Source: Microbacterium sp. 1.5R (GTDB lineage Bacteria > Actinomycetota > Actinomycetes > Actinomycetales > Microbacteriaceae). Taken from it: a DNA stretch of 64,000 nt. Position numbers and translations under genes: made by a program. The first letter of the stretch is position 1. The number at the start of each line of letters is the position of its first letter. The notes below the pieces were generated by a model. That model searched no databases and had not been told where the DNA came from. It worked only from the letters and a program-made list of their open reading frames with translations. The DNA lies in assembly GCF_007667425.1 (NCBI RefSeq), contig NZ_VDRC01000001.1, positions 1,828,595 through 1,892,594 of the forward strand, written 5' to 3'. Positions 26,166 to 35,579 of this stretch are shown piece after piece.

Positions 26166-26624
26166 ATGACGATCACCACCACCACCCACCTCAACTTCCG
26201 CGGTACTGCTCGGCAGGCGCTCGAGTTCTATCAGTCGGTCTTCGGCGGAGAGGTCACCATCGCGACCTACGGCGACTTCGGCATGCCCGCCGGCGTGCCC
26301 GGTGCCGACAAGGTCGTCTTCGGGCAGATCGTGAGCCCCGACGGCATCCGCCTGATGGCGTACGACGTCCCGGGTCACGACGACGCGGATGCCGCGGCCA
26401 CCGCCGGCACGACCCGCCGCGAGAACGGGACCACGATCACCGACCGCACGTTCTTCCAGTCGCTTCAGGCCGGTTCGCTCGACGAGCTGCGGGGCTACTG
26501 GGACGCGCTCGCCGACGGTGCTGCCGTCGTCGAGCCGCTCGCCGCGTCGGCGTGGTCCGCCGGATTCGGGATGCTCACCGACCGGTTCGGCGTGACCTGG
26601 GTGCTCGACGTGCGCGCCGCCTGA
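26166..26624 (+). CDS. VOC family protein (PhnB-like, glyoxalase/bleomycin-resistance fold)
   Basis: The 152-residue protein has the PhnB-type opening THLNFRGTARQALEFYQSVFGGEVTIATYGDFG. Later motifs are VSPDGIRLMAYDVPGHDDAD, a helix FQSLQAGSLDELRGYWDAL, and the ending SAGFGMLTDRFGVTWVLDV. Members are dimers, often without a known substrate. AGGAG precedes the ATG. It is a single gene, convergent with the kinase gene and separated from it by a palindromic element. Confidence 0.88.
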   Translation: MTITTTTHLNFRGTARQALEFYQSVFGGEVTIATYGDFGMPAGVPGADKVVFGQIVSPDGIRLMAYDVPGHDDADAAATAGTTRRENGTTITDRTFFQSLQAGSLDELRGYWDALADGAAVVEPLAASAWSAGFGMLTDRFGVTWVLDVRAA

Positions 26625-26637
26625 TCATCGCGCCTTA

Positions 26638-26690
26638 GGTTGGCACCTGGCGCGGGAATTCGTCGCGGATTACGACGCAAGGTGCCGACC
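26638..26690. repeat. Palindromic intergenic element, copy 2 (diverged)
   Basis: GGTTGGCACCT at the left and AGGTGCCGACC at the right enclose GGGAATTCGTCGCGG and TTACGACGCA, a diverged version of the 48708 element. It sits between the convergent VOC and kinase genes. Confidence 0.65.
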
Positions 26691-26760
26691 GAACGGGGTG
26701 GTTCTGTGTGCGTCGTTGCTGAACGTGTCACCGAACGGGGGGTCCGACGGTTCGCCGGGG

Positions 26761-28194
26761 TCAGTCCTCGTCGCGGTCGGGCTTGTTCCCGTTGTTGTTG
26801 CCGGGGCCCTTGTTCTTGTTGTCGTTCCCCTTGTTGCCGCTGTTGTTGCCGGGGCCCTTGTTCGCGTTGTCGCTCTTCGTCGGTTCGGTCACGGCGGGCT
26901 CGTTCACGGCCGGTTCGCTCAGGGCGGGCTCGTTCACGATCGGCTGCTGATCCGTCGGCTCGCTCACGACGACCTCGACCGGGTTCTCGCCCGCGTCGTC
27001 GGGAGCGATCACGGTGCGCTCGGCGAAGGATGCTGCGAGGCGCCCTCCCTCCGCGACCGCGGGGTTGGCGGCCACGAGGCCGGTGACGAGGGCTCCTGCG
27101 ACGACGACTCCGGCTGCGGCGGCGATGCCGATGAGCGCACGGGGGTTGCGGCGCCGGCGCACGGGGTCGGAGGGGGCGAGCACAGCGGTGCGGTCGGTGC
27201 GTGCATCGGCCGAGCCGGCGGGCGCGGCAGCGAGGGCGGGCCCGGCAGCTGCGGCGGGAGCGCCACTGGCAGCGGCCGTGGCGGGAGCGGCCGAGGAGGC
27301 GGCTGCGGCTGCGGCATCCGTCTCCGCGGCGACCGGCTCGACCGCCGTCGGAGCCTCGCCGCGCATCAGTGCGCGCGCAGCGCGAGCGACGTCGCGGGCC
27401 GTCGGCCGCTCCGCCGGCTCGAGGCTCGTCATGCGTTCGAGAAGGCCGCGCCACTCGTCGGTCACGCTGTCGGGGATCGTCGGTGCGTTCATCAGGCGGG
27501 CGACGGCGGCTCCGCGCCCGTTGCTCGTGACGGGGTACCCGGGCATGCCGGTGAGCGCCTCGATGAGCATGAGCCCGAGCGAGAAGATGTCGACCTCGGT
27601 GCCGGGTTCGGCGTCGCGCAACTGCTCCGGCGACATGTACGTGAGGGTGCCCAGCACGATGCCGGGCGATGTCAGACGGGGGCTGCCCACCGTGCAGGCG
27701 ATGCCGAAGTCGGCGAGCTTCGCCGTCCACGGTCCGCCGCCCGGGTTGCGGGCGAGCAGCACGTTCGACGGCTTCACGTCGCGGTGCACGATGCCGGCGG
27801 CGTGCACGATCGACAGCGCCTCGGCGATGTCGCGGGCGACGCGCGCGACCTGTCGCGGACGCATCGGCCCGGTTCCCATGCGGCGGGCAAGAGTGGGTCC
27901 TTCGACGAACTCCATCACCAGGTAGCGCGGGCGACCGGGGATGAGCTGTGCGTCGTAGAGGGTGACGAGGCAGCGGTGATCGACGGCCGCGAGCAGCGCC
28001 TTCTCGTTGTGCGCCCGCTCGGCCGACATCGCGGCACCGTCGTCTTCGTGGATCATCTTGATCGCGACGGTGCGCCCGAGATGGGTGTCGTCGGCGCGGT
28101 ACACGGTGGCCATGCCGCCGCGACCGACGCGCTCGGTGAGCACGTAGCGGCCGTCGAGCAGCGCCTCGGTGGGAGACATCACCTCGAGGCTCAT
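26761..28194 (-). CDS. Membrane-anchored serine/threonine protein kinase
   Basis: The protein has 477 residues. The kinase domain (about 15-275) has glycine loop VGRGGMATVY, Lys46 in AIKMI, HRDVKPSN at 137-144, DFG at 162-164 and GTLTYMSPEQ. A long Ala-rich linker follows, then a membrane helix at about 355-378 and a surface tail. There is no PASTA domain. The tail has repeated NEPA/EPAV units and ends in a KGPGNNSGNK-type Asn/Gly/Lys repeat. It resembles Hanks-type kinases (Pkn) that signal from the envelope. No phosphatase or FHA partner gene is next to it. Confidence 0.93.
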   Translation of the reverse strand: MSLEVMSPTEALLDGRYVLTERVGRGGMATVYRADDTHLGRTVAIKMIHEDDGAAMSAERAHNEKALLAAVDHRCLVTLYDAQLIPGRPRYLVMEFVEGPTLARRMGTGPMRPRQVARVARDIAEALSIVHAAGIVHRDVKPSNVLLARNPGGGPWTAKLADFGIACTVGSPRLTSPGIVLGTLTYMSPEQLRDAEPGTEVDIFSLGLMLIEALTGMPGYPVTSNGRGAAVARLMNAPTIPDSVTDEWRGLLERMTSLEPAERPTARDVARAARALMRGEAPTAVEPVAAETDAAAAAASSAAPATAAASGAPAAAAGPALAAAPAGSADARTDRTAVLAPSDPVRRRRNPRALIGIAAAAGVVVAGALVTGLVAANPAVAEGGRLAASFAERTVIAPDDAGENPVEVVVSEPTDQQPIVNEPALSEPAVNEPAVTEPTKSDNANKGPGNNSGNKGNDNKNKGPGNNNGNKPDRDED

Positions 28195-28396
28195 CGCGCA
28201 CTCCGCACGCGGGCAGTCGGGTCGGGCATGAGATGAACGTATGCGGAGCAGATCGAGGAGTCATCGCCCTTGACGTGGGGCGCGTTGTCTGGATGGGATC
28301 CCATTCGCCTCTTCGTGGGGAAGCGCGGATCCTGTCAAGCCCCTGCGTCCCTTTCGGAGGCCTCGCGTAGAAATGGAGGGACGGAGAGGACACCCC

Positions 28397-28624
28397 ATGG
28401 CTGCAGGCGACATCGAGACATTCCAGCGCGACGGCATCTGGTTCAACCGCATCGAGGGCGAATCGCGCACCCTGGGGAACAGCTTCGAGACGCGGGAGGA
28501 AGCCGAGCGGGTCGGCCGCGGAGCGGCGACCGCACGACAGGTCGCGCACAACATCCGCACCGAGGAGGGGCCGTCCGACACCGGAGGGCTGCACCAGTTC
28601 CACCCGCGCGAGCGTATGAACTGA
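28397..28624 (+). CDS. Small DUF2188-like protein
   Basis: This 75-residue protein contains FQRDGIWFNRIEGESRTLGNSFETREEAERVGRGAA, matching the short 'W...G...F.T..EA...G...A' pattern of DUF2188-type proteins as I recall them. The start at 28397 has GGAGAGG nearby; an ATG eight codons upstream (28373) is possible. It is a single gene, function unknown. The 202-bp gap before it shows no gene. Confidence 0.6.
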   Translation: MAAGDIETFQRDGIWFNRIEGESRTLGNSFETREEAERVGRGAATARQVAHNIRTEEGPSDTGGLHQFHPRERMN

Positions 28625-28776
28625 GGTCGGGGCGTCGTCATGCGTCGTCACAGGAGATGCGCGCCGATCGGGCCCGTCCGTAGGCTGGGGGCTCCGTCGA
28701 AGGAGTGACCGTGTCAGCCATCCGCCCCGCGAGCGCCGATCAGCGATGTCGGCGCGGCCGCTGAGAGCCGAACGAT

Positions 28777-29961
28777 ATGACCGACGCCGCACCTCGCCGC
28801 TCTCACCCGTTCGACGCCAGGACGCGATTCGACCTCGATCGTCCTGAGAGTCGCAAGTGGAGCCTGCATCCCGGCAGCATCGGCGCCTGGGTCGCCGAGA
28901 TGGACTTCGGTGTGGCACCGGAGATCGCTGCGGCGATGCACCGTGCGATCGACGAGGAGACGCTCGGATATCTGTCTCCGCCGCTCGCCGCCGACCTCGG
29001 CGCCGCCACCGCCGAGTGGATGCGCGACGAGTACGGCTGGACCGTCGATCCGGAGCGAGTGCATCCGGTGTCGGACGTGATGGCAGCGCTGCGGGTGGCC
29101 GTGGAGGAGTACGCGCCGGCCGGGTCGCCGGTCATCGTGCCGACGCCCGCGTACATGCCGTTCCTCACTTACCTGCCCTCGATCGGTCACTCCGTGATCG
29201 AGGTGCCCGGCGTCGAGGTCGACGGCCGCTGGCACCACGATCTCGACCGCATCGACGCGGCGTTCGCCGCCGGCGCGCGCACGCTCGTGCTGTGCAACCC
29301 GCACAACCCGACCGGCACGGTGATCGAACGCGCCGAGCTCGAGGCGATCGCAGAGATCGTCGAGCGGCATGGTGGGCGGGTGTTCGCCGACGAGATCCAC
29401 GCGCCGCTGCGCTTCGACGAGCGACCCTTCATTCCCTACGCATCGCTGTCGGAGGCCACGGCCGCACACACCGTGACGGGGACGAGTGCGTCGAAGGCGT
29501 GGAACATCCCCGGGCTCAAGGCCGCCCAGCTCGTGCTGTCGAACGACATCGACCAGGAGCAGTACCGCCGGTTCGGATTCTCGGTGCAGCACGGGGCGTC
29601 GACGCTCGGGGTGGTCGCCTCGACCGCGGCCTACCGGTCGGGCCGGCCCTGGCTCGAGGGAGTGCTCGCGTACCTCTCCGACTCGCGGCGCACGCTCGGC
29701 GAACTCGTCGCCGAGCAGCTGCCCGGCGCGGTGTACCGCGAACCAGAGGCCACCTACATCGGCTGGATCGATACGAGCGCCGTCGGCATCCAGGGCTCGC
29801 CCGCGCAGTTCTTCCGCGAGCAGGCCGGGGTCGTGCTCACCGACGGTGCGCTGCTGGGTCACGGGTACGAGGGCTTCGTGCGGGTGGTGTTCGCGACGCC
29901 GCGGCCGATCCTCGCGGATGCGCTCGCCGCGATGGGGGATGCCGTCCGCGCACTGCGCTGA
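28777..29961 (+). CDS. PatB/MalY-type pyridoxal-phosphate enzyme (C-S lyase/aminotransferase)
   Basis: This 394-residue fold-type I PLP enzyme has WVAEMDFGVAPEI at the N-terminus, CNPHNPTG at 173-180, the Asp/Glu/His motif FADEIHAP at 203-210, and the PLP lysine in TSASKAWNIPGLKAAQ (Lys240). This pattern is typical of cystathionine beta-lyases of the PatB/MalY group rather than ordinary aminotransferases. It likely releases pyruvate, ammonia and thiol from cystathionine or Cys conjugates. It is a single gene, convergent with the epimerase and only 18 bp from it. Confidence 0.88.
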   Translation: MTDAAPRRSHPFDARTRFDLDRPESRKWSLHPGSIGAWVAEMDFGVAPEIAAAMHRAIDEETLGYLSPPLAADLGAATAEWMRDEYGWTVDPERVHPVSDVMAALRVAVEEYAPAGSPVIVPTPAYMPFLTYLPSIGHSVIEVPGVEVDGRWHHDLDRIDAAFAAGARTLVLCNPHNPTGTVIERAELEAIAEIVERHGGRVFADEIHAPLRFDERPFIPYASLSEATAAHTVTGTSASKAWNIPGLKAAQLVLSNDIDQEQYRRFGFSVQHGASTLGVVASTAAYRSGRPWLEGVLAYLSDSRRTLGELVAEQLPGAVYREPEATYIGWIDTSAVGIQGSPAQFFREQAGVVLTDGALLGHGYEGFVRVVFATPRPILADALAAMGDAVRALR

Positions 29962-29979
29962 CGCGCTCACCCCGCCCCG

Positions 29980-30975
29980 CTACCCCCGAGACGCGGCCAG
30001 CCGCTCGCGTCGCGCCGCGACGGCGGCCTCGATCATGCGCTCCTCGTCGTACTCGGGCCGGAACCCCAGCAGCTCCCGCGCCCTCGCGTTGCTCGTCGTG
30101 TACGACGGCGCGGTGTCGGGCAGGGTCAACGGCGTCGTCGGCAGCCCGGCGGCCTCCGCGAGGCGCGCGGCGAACGAGCCGAGGTCGGTCGAGGAGTCGG
30201 GACCCAGCCCGATGACCTCGTGCCCGGAGGTGTCGCCCTCGAGCGCGAGCACGACGCCCCGCGCGAGGTCGGGAGCGGCCATGATACCCATGGTCGTCGG
30301 GGTGCCGTCTGCCCGCTGCGCCACGATCACCGTGTCGGCGTCGTCGTCGGCGAAGCCGCGCAGCTGGTCGGCGACGGAGGCGTTGCCCGCGGCATCCTCC
30401 TTCGCGAACCGGGCCTTCGCGAAGAACCGGGGCCCGGAGAAGAACGACGCCGGATCGAGCAGCTCGGCCGGATGCTGGGTGTGCGAGAACCGCAGCACCA
30501 CGGTGTCCCAGTCCAGGGTGCGGCCGGCGAACGCGACCGTCTCCTCGGCCAGCACCTTGCTGAGTCCGTACCAGGTGCGTGGAAGGCGCGGATGCTGCTC
30601 GTCGACGGGCTGGTACTGCGGCGCGTTCTCGGGGTAGACCTCGCCGGTGCTCGCGAGCACGAACCGTCGCACCGACGACCCGGTCAGCGCGCGCACGAGG
30701 GCGACCGTTCCGGTGACGTTGGCCTCGTGGACCGCCTCGGCGTCGGCATCCTTCCACGACATGAAGGCGCCGAGATGGGCGACGGCGTCGGCATCCGCCA
30801 GTCTCGGGTCGTGCGGGGTCAGCTCCGTCAGGTCGCTGACGATGTGCTCCACGCCGGGGATCGGCTCGGCCGGGGCGACCCGGTCGAGGCCGATCACCTG
30901 GTGGCGGCGTTCGACGAGCTGCGCGGCGACGGTCGATCCGACGCGCCCCGATGCTCCGGTGACGACGATGCGCAT
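29980..30975 (-). CDS. NAD-dependent epimerase/dehydratase family protein
   Basis: This 331-residue extended SDR has the Rossmann motif TGASGRVG at 7-14, the catalytic Tyr and Lys in WYGLSKVLAE, and STGEVY before them. It probably acts on a nucleotide sugar, or on a free sugar or sugar acid, using NAD(P). It is 4 bp downstream of the MHS transporter gene and co-transcribed with it, so it may act on the transported compound. The divergent FAD oxidoreductase lies across the shared promoter. Confidence 0.87.
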   Translation of the reverse strand: MRIVVTGASGRVGSTVAAQLVERRHQVIGLDRVAPAEPIPGVEHIVSDLTELTPHDPRLADADAVAHLGAFMSWKDADAEAVHEANVTGTVALVRALTGSSVRRFVLASTGEVYPENAPQYQPVDEQHPRLPRTWYGLSKVLAEETVAFAGRTLDWDTVVLRFSHTQHPAELLDPASFFSGPRFFAKARFAKEDAAGNASVADQLRGFADDDADTVIVAQRADGTPTTMGIMAAPDLARGVVLALEGDTSGHEVIGLGPDSSTDLGSFAARLAEAAGLPTTPLTLPDTAPSYTTSNARARELLGFRPEYDEERMIEAAVAARRERLAASRG

Positions 30976-30979
30976 GCGC

Positions 30980-32311
30980 TCAGCCCTTCTCGATCAGCGG
31001 GCTCTTCGCGGTCTCGCGGGCCCCGATCACGACGATGAGGGTGATGACGGCGGCCCCCATCACGTAGAAGGCCGGGGCGTAGGTGTTGCCCGTCCAGGTG
31101 ATGAGACTCTGCGAGAACCAGGGCGTGATGCCGCCGAACGCGGCGACGGAGATGTTGTACGCGATCGCCATCGAGCCGTAGCGGATGTTCGTGGGGAACA
31201 ACTCGGCCATGGCGGCGCTCATCGCTCCGTCGTAGGCGGCCATGAAGATGCCGAGGATGATCATGGCGAGCACGGCGGCGAGGAACGCGCCCGACCCCAT
31301 GAGCATGAGCGTGGGGTAGGTGAGCACGATGAATCCGGCGGCGCCGATGATCATGACGGGCTTGCGGCCGATGCGGTCGCTCAGCAGGCCGAAGAACGGC
31401 ACGAGGATCATGATCGCTGCGAGGCCGATGGTCGTCACCGCGTAGGCCGTCTGCTGGTCGAACTTCAGGTCGGTCTGCAGGTACGAGGGCATGAAGGTCT
31501 GCAGGATCCAGTGACCGACGGCCTTGAGCACGACGAAGCCGACGCAGAAGAGCAGAGCCTTCCACCAGCGCGAGATCGAGGTGCGCAGCGGCTTGGCCGT
31601 CACCTCGCCCTTCTCCTTGATCTTCTGAAACTCCGGGGTGTCCTCGAGCTTGAGCCGCAGGTACAGGCCGGCGACGCCGAGGGGAAGCGCGAGGGCGAAC
31701 ATCGCCCGCCAGCCCCAGTCGTTCAGGGCGTCCGAGCCGAGGGTCGCGGTGAAGAGGAGGACCAGCCCGGAGCCCGCGACGAAGGCCGCGAAGCCGAACA
31801 CGTCGACGAAGCTCGACACGAAGCCGCGGCGGTTGCTGGGCGCGTACTCGGCGAGCAGCGTGGTGGCACCACTGCTCTCCCCACCGGCCGCGAAGCCCTG
31901 CACCAGGCGCACGATCACGAGCAGGATCGGCGCGACGAGGCCGATCGCGTCGTACGTGGGCAGGATGCCCATCACGAACGTGGCCCCCGAGGTGACCATG
32001 ATCACGAGGCCGAGCGTGGTGCGGCGGCCGATGCGATCGCCCATGGAGCCGAAGAACAGGCCGCCGATCGGGCGCATGATGAAGCCGGCGGCGAAGACGC
32101 CGAACGACGACAGCAGTGCGGCCTGCGGGTCGCCGGTCTGGAAGAAGTGCATCGCGATGACCGTGGCGAGAGTGCCGTAGAGGCCGAAGTCGAACCATTC
32201 GACGAAGTGGCCGACGCCGGCTGCCGTGATGACCTTGCGCATGCGCCGGCGGCGCTCGTCGTCGGAGAGAACCGCGGTGCCGACGCCGTCGGCGGTGTCA
32301 GTGATACCCAT
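30980..32311 (-). CDS. MFS transporter, metabolite:H+ symporter (MHS) family
   Basis: This 443-residue 12-helix transporter has the MHS signature GHFVEWFDFGLYG near the N-terminus and GSMGDRIGRRTT between TM2 and TM3. VRLVQGFAAGGESSGA follows in TM4, and a second motif SDRIGRKPVM in the second half. MHS proteins import small organic acids (citrate, 2-oxoglutarate, shikimate) or betaines with protons. The N-terminus has a cytoplasmic SDDERRRRMRK stretch. It heads a two-gene unit with the epimerase. Confidence 0.92.
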   Translation of the reverse strand: MGITDTADGVGTAVLSDDERRRRMRKVITAAGVGHFVEWFDFGLYGTLATVIAMHFFQTGDPQAALLSSFGVFAAGFIMRPIGGLFFGSMGDRIGRRTTLGLVIMVTSGATFVMGILPTYDAIGLVAPILLVIVRLVQGFAAGGESSGATTLLAEYAPSNRRGFVSSFVDVFGFAAFVAGSGLVLLFTATLGSDALNDWGWRAMFALALPLGVAGLYLRLKLEDTPEFQKIKEKGEVTAKPLRTSISRWWKALLFCVGFVVLKAVGHWILQTFMPSYLQTDLKFDQQTAYAVTTIGLAAIMILVPFFGLLSDRIGRKPVMIIGAAGFIVLTYPTLMLMGSGAFLAAVLAMIILGIFMAAYDGAMSAAMAELFPTNIRYGSMAIAYNISVAAFGGITPWFSQSLITWTGNTYAPAFYVMGAAVITLIVVIGARETAKSPLIEKG

Positions 32312-32372
32312 TACGCGTCCTTGAGTAGAGGTGGTGGGGACACCACAAGCGTAGCGTCTGATGAGAAGTTAC

Positions 32373-32410
32373 TACCGCTGAGTGGTAATGTGCAACCTGT
32401 GAACGGTAAT
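32373..32410. promoter_or_regulatory. TACC...GGTA operator in divergent promoter (IclR candidate)
   Basis: TACCGCTGAGTGGTA (32373-32387) is a 15-bp palindrome with one mismatched pair, followed by another ACGGTAAT half-site (32403-32410). It lies between the divergent MHS transporter and FAD oxidoreductase genes. The IclR gene two places down (34774) is the likely binder. Confidence 0.5.
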
Positions 32411-32442
32411 CTGGTGCAGCCAGATGGTGACGAGGAGGTCCG

Positions 32443-34746
32443 ATGATCAAGGCGCGGAGCCAGGTGGACGTAGTGGTCGTCGGCGGAGGACTCGCCGGCA
32501 CCTGCGCGGCGATCGCCGCGGCGCGGATGGGATCGCGCGTCGCGCTGATCCAGAACCGGCCGGTGCTCGGAGGCAACTCCTCGAGCGAGGTGCGGGTGTG
32601 GGTCGTCGGCGCGACGGCGCACGGCACGCAGCGGTTCGCTCGCGAGACGGGCATCGTCGGCGAGCTCGTGCTCGAGAACCAGTACCGCAACCCCGAGGGC
32701 AACCCCTACTACTGGGACCAGGTGCTGCTCGACGCCGTGCGCTCGGAGCCGAACATCTCGCTGCACCTCAACACCGACGTCCGCGAGGTGCGCATGCACG
32801 ACACCGCGCCCGGCGAGGCGCCGCGCATCGCCGCCGTGGTCGGGTGGACCATGGGCAGCGAGATCGAGACGGTGTTCGAGGCCCCGGTCTTCCTCGACTG
32901 CTCGGGCGACGGGCTCATCGGCCACCTGGCGGGCGCTGGCTACCGCATCGGGCGCGAGTCGAAGGCCGAGTTCGACGAGCCCTGGGCTCCGGATGCCGCC
33001 GACGACGAACTGCTCGGCAGTTCCCTCTTCTTCTACACGAAGGACGCAGGCAGGCCCGAGCGCTTCGTGCCCCCGCTGATCGCGAAGGACATCCGCGAGA
33101 CGCCGATCGTGCGCAACCGCATCATCCGCACCGGCGACAACGGGTGCGACTACTGGTGGATCGAATGGGGAGGGCACCTCGACACCGTCTCATCGAACGA
33201 GCAGATCCGCGACGAGCTGTGGTCGATCGTCTACGGCATCTGGGACTACATCAAGAACTCCGGCGAGTTCGACGCCGACCGGCTCACCCTGGAATGGGTC
33301 GGAGCGATCCCCGGCAAGCGCGAGTACCGGCGGTTCATCGGCGACTACACGATGACGCAGCACGACGTGCTGGAGCAGACGTCGTTCGACGACGCCGTCG
33401 CGTTCGGCGGCTGGTCGATCGACCTCCATCCCGTCGAGGGCGTCTACGCCGAGAAGGCCGGAGCGTTGCAGCGCTACAGCGACGGCATCTACCAGATACC
33501 GTTCCGCAGCCTCTATTCGCGCGACGTCTCGAACCTCCTCTTCGCCGGCCGCAACATCTCGGCGTCGCACATCGCGTTCGGCTCGACCCGCGTCATGGCC
33601 ACGTGCGCCACGCAGGGGCAGGCCGTCGGCACGGCAGCCGCGCTGCTCGCCCGCGACGGCCTCGCGCCGCGCGACCTCGCCGGGTCGCACCGGGGTGTGC
33701 TGCAGGCGGCGCTGCTGCGCGAGGACGCCCCGGTCTTCGGCATCTCGGCCGCCGACGCCGACGACCTCGCCGCGAGCGCGACGGTGACAGCGTCCAGCGT
33801 GCTCTCGGAGGTGTCGACCAGGGCTCATCGCACGCGCGAATCCCTGCCGCTCGACCGCGACATCGCCGTGATGATCCCGGTCGACCCGCGGATCGACGGT
33901 GTCGAGCTCGACATCGTCGCGACGGCGGACACGATGCTGCGCATCGAGCTCTGGAACACGGGCAAGCCGCAGAACGCCGTGCCCGTCGAGCGGATCGCCG
34001 AGGTCGAGGTCACGGTCGCCGCCGGCGCCGACTCCGTCTCGGCGCCGCTCTCGTGGCAGCCCGACGTCGCCGCCAACGCGGTCGTGATCGTGCGCGCCGA
34101 CCCGCACGTCTCCCTGGTGCTCACCGACGAGCGTCCGTACGGGGTGCTCACGATGGGCGCGAAGCGCGCCGACGATGAGGCGTTCGACGACCACATCCCC
34201 GACGCCGACCACCAGCTCGTGACCGACTGGAACGCCCGGATGCTGCGTCGCCGCAGCCTCTCGCTCCGCGCCGTCGGGGAGACGCGCGCGTGGGCGGCGG
34301 ACAAGGTCGTCGACGGCAGCAACCGCCCATACGGCGGGCCGCGCATGTGGTCGTCGGAGCGGATGGATGCCGAGGCGCTCGCCGCCTCGCCGGAGTGGAT
34401 CGAGCTGCGCTGGCCGGAGCCGGTGGCCGCGGCATCCGTCCGTCTCGTGTGGAACGACGACGTCGACGAGGACCTCATCAACCTCCACCACCACCGCACC
34501 GAGTTCACCGTGATCCCCGAGCTGGTCGCCGACTACGAGGTGCAGGTGCAGGTCGACGGGGCGTGGCAGACAGTCGCCGACGTCACCGACAATCGGCACC
34601 GTCACCGCATCCACGATTTCGCGCGTCAGCGGATCGAGGCAGTGCGGGTACGGGTGCGCCGCACCAACGGGTACGCGTACGTGACGCTCAGCAGCGTGCG
34701 GGTGTACGCCGAGCAGAGCGGGCGCGATGTCGCACTTCCCTGGTGA
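32443..34746 (+). CDS. FAD-dependent oxidoreductase (FAD_oxidored type) with C-terminal domains
   Basis: In this 767-residue protein the FAD dinucleotide motif VVVGGGLAGTCAAIAAARMG is at about 10-29, followed by VLGGNSSSEVRVWV. LFAGRNISASHIAFGSTRVMATCATQGQAVGTAA near 370-400 forms the second FAD site. The family oxidises substrates that are mostly unknown; relatives sit in glycan and polyphenol loci. After residue 430 comes a beta-rich C-terminal half, including a segment resembling a discoidin-like fold (VVDGSNRPYGGPRMWSS to VRRTNGYAYVTLSSVRVYAE). It has no signal peptide. It shares a promoter region with the MHS transporter and runs 27 bp before the IclR gene. Confidence 0.85.
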   Translation: MIKARSQVDVVVVGGGLAGTCAAIAAARMGSRVALIQNRPVLGGNSSSEVRVWVVGATAHGTQRFARETGIVGELVLENQYRNPEGNPYYWDQVLLDAVRSEPNISLHLNTDVREVRMHDTAPGEAPRIAAVVGWTMGSEIETVFEAPVFLDCSGDGLIGHLAGAGYRIGRESKAEFDEPWAPDAADDELLGSSLFFYTKDAGRPERFVPPLIAKDIRETPIVRNRIIRTGDNGCDYWWIEWGGHLDTVSSNEQIRDELWSIVYGIWDYIKNSGEFDADRLTLEWVGAIPGKREYRRFIGDYTMTQHDVLEQTSFDDAVAFGGWSIDLHPVEGVYAEKAGALQRYSDGIYQIPFRSLYSRDVSNLLFAGRNISASHIAFGSTRVMATCATQGQAVGTAAALLARDGLAPRDLAGSHRGVLQAALLREDAPVFGISAADADDLAASATVTASSVLSEVSTRAHRTRESLPLDRDIAVMIPVDPRIDGVELDIVATADTMLRIELWNTGKPQNAVPVERIAEVEVTVAAGADSVSAPLSWQPDVAANAVVIVRADPHVSLVLTDERPYGVLTMGAKRADDEAFDDHIPDADHQLVTDWNARMLRRRSLSLRAVGETRAWAADKVVDGSNRPYGGPRMWSSERMDAEALAASPEWIELRWPEPVAAASVRLVWNDDVDEDLINLHHHRTEFTVIPELVADYEVQVQVDGAWQTVADVTDNRHRHRIHDFARQRIEAVRVRVRRTNGYAYVTLSSVRVYAEQSGRDVALPW

Positions 34747-34773
34747 GGCGCGGTCGTAGGGGAGACTGGGGTC

Positions 34774-35553
34774 ATGGCGGCAGAGGTGCAGCAGGGAATC
34801 GGCCGGGCGGCGGCGGTGCTCGAGGCGATCGCGAGTGCGACGGGCGGGCCGCCCCGTGCGTCGGACATCTCGCGCGCCACCGGCCTCGGTGCGTCGACGA
34901 TCGCCCGCATGCTGACCACTCTCGAAGAGCTCGGCTACGTCTCGAAGGTCGACAACGGGTACGCGATCGGGGCGGCCGTGATGTCGCTCGCCAGTCGCGG
35001 GCTCAACCAGTACCCGATCCACCGCGAGAGCCGCACGCCGGTACAGGAGCTCGCGCAGCGCACCGGCTTCAGCGCGAACGTCGCCGTGCGCGTCGGCGAC
35101 AAGGCCGTGTATCTGTCGCACGCCGAGGGTGAGCTCGCCCGCAAATCGCACACCATGGTCGGACTCGGGCAGCCACTGCACGCCTCGGCGCTGGGCAAGT
35201 GCCTGCTGCTCGGCCTCACGGCGCCGGAGCGACGCGACCTGCTCGGCGACGATCTGCCGAAGTACACCGTGAACACGATCGGCGACCACGACTCCCTCGA
35301 CGCGGAACTCGATCGGGTCGCCCGCGACGGGTACGCGACCGAAGACCAGGAGTTGGCGCTCGGTCGGCTGTGCGTCGCCGCGCCGATCCGCGACGCGAGC
35401 GGCGGCGCCGTCGGCGCCATCTCGCTGTCGGGTCGGCTCACGATGATGCGCGACCACGGGCTCGACCGGCTGCAGGAGGACGTCGTCGAGTCGGCCGACC
35501 GCATCAGCGTCGCCCTCGGTCTCATCTCGGCAGTGCCCCCGACCGCCCGCTGA
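34774..35553 (+). CDS. IclR family transcriptional regulator
   Basis: This 259-residue protein has an N-terminal winged helix (RAAAVLEAIASATGGPPRASDISRATGLGASTIARMLTTLEELGYV) and a C-terminal ligand domain from about 80, including GLGQPLHASALGKCLLLGL and DEL-type contacts. IclR proteins sense small aromatic or organic acids and control uptake and catabolism genes. It follows the oxidoreductase on the same strand and probably controls that gene and the divergent transporter/epimerase unit through the 32373 site. Confidence 0.9.
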   Translation: MAAEVQQGIGRAAAVLEAIASATGGPPRASDISRATGLGASTIARMLTTLEELGYVSKVDNGYAIGAAVMSLASRGLNQYPIHRESRTPVQELAQRTGFSANVAVRVGDKAVYLSHAEGELARKSHTMVGLGQPLHASALGKCLLLGLTAPERRDLLGDDLPKYTVNTIGDHDSLDAELDRVARDGYATEDQELALGRLCVAAPIRDASGGAVGAISLSGRLTMMRDHGLDRLQEDVVESADRISVALGLISAVPPTAR

Positions 35554-35579
35554 GTCCGGCCCCCGCGCCGGCCCCTCCG

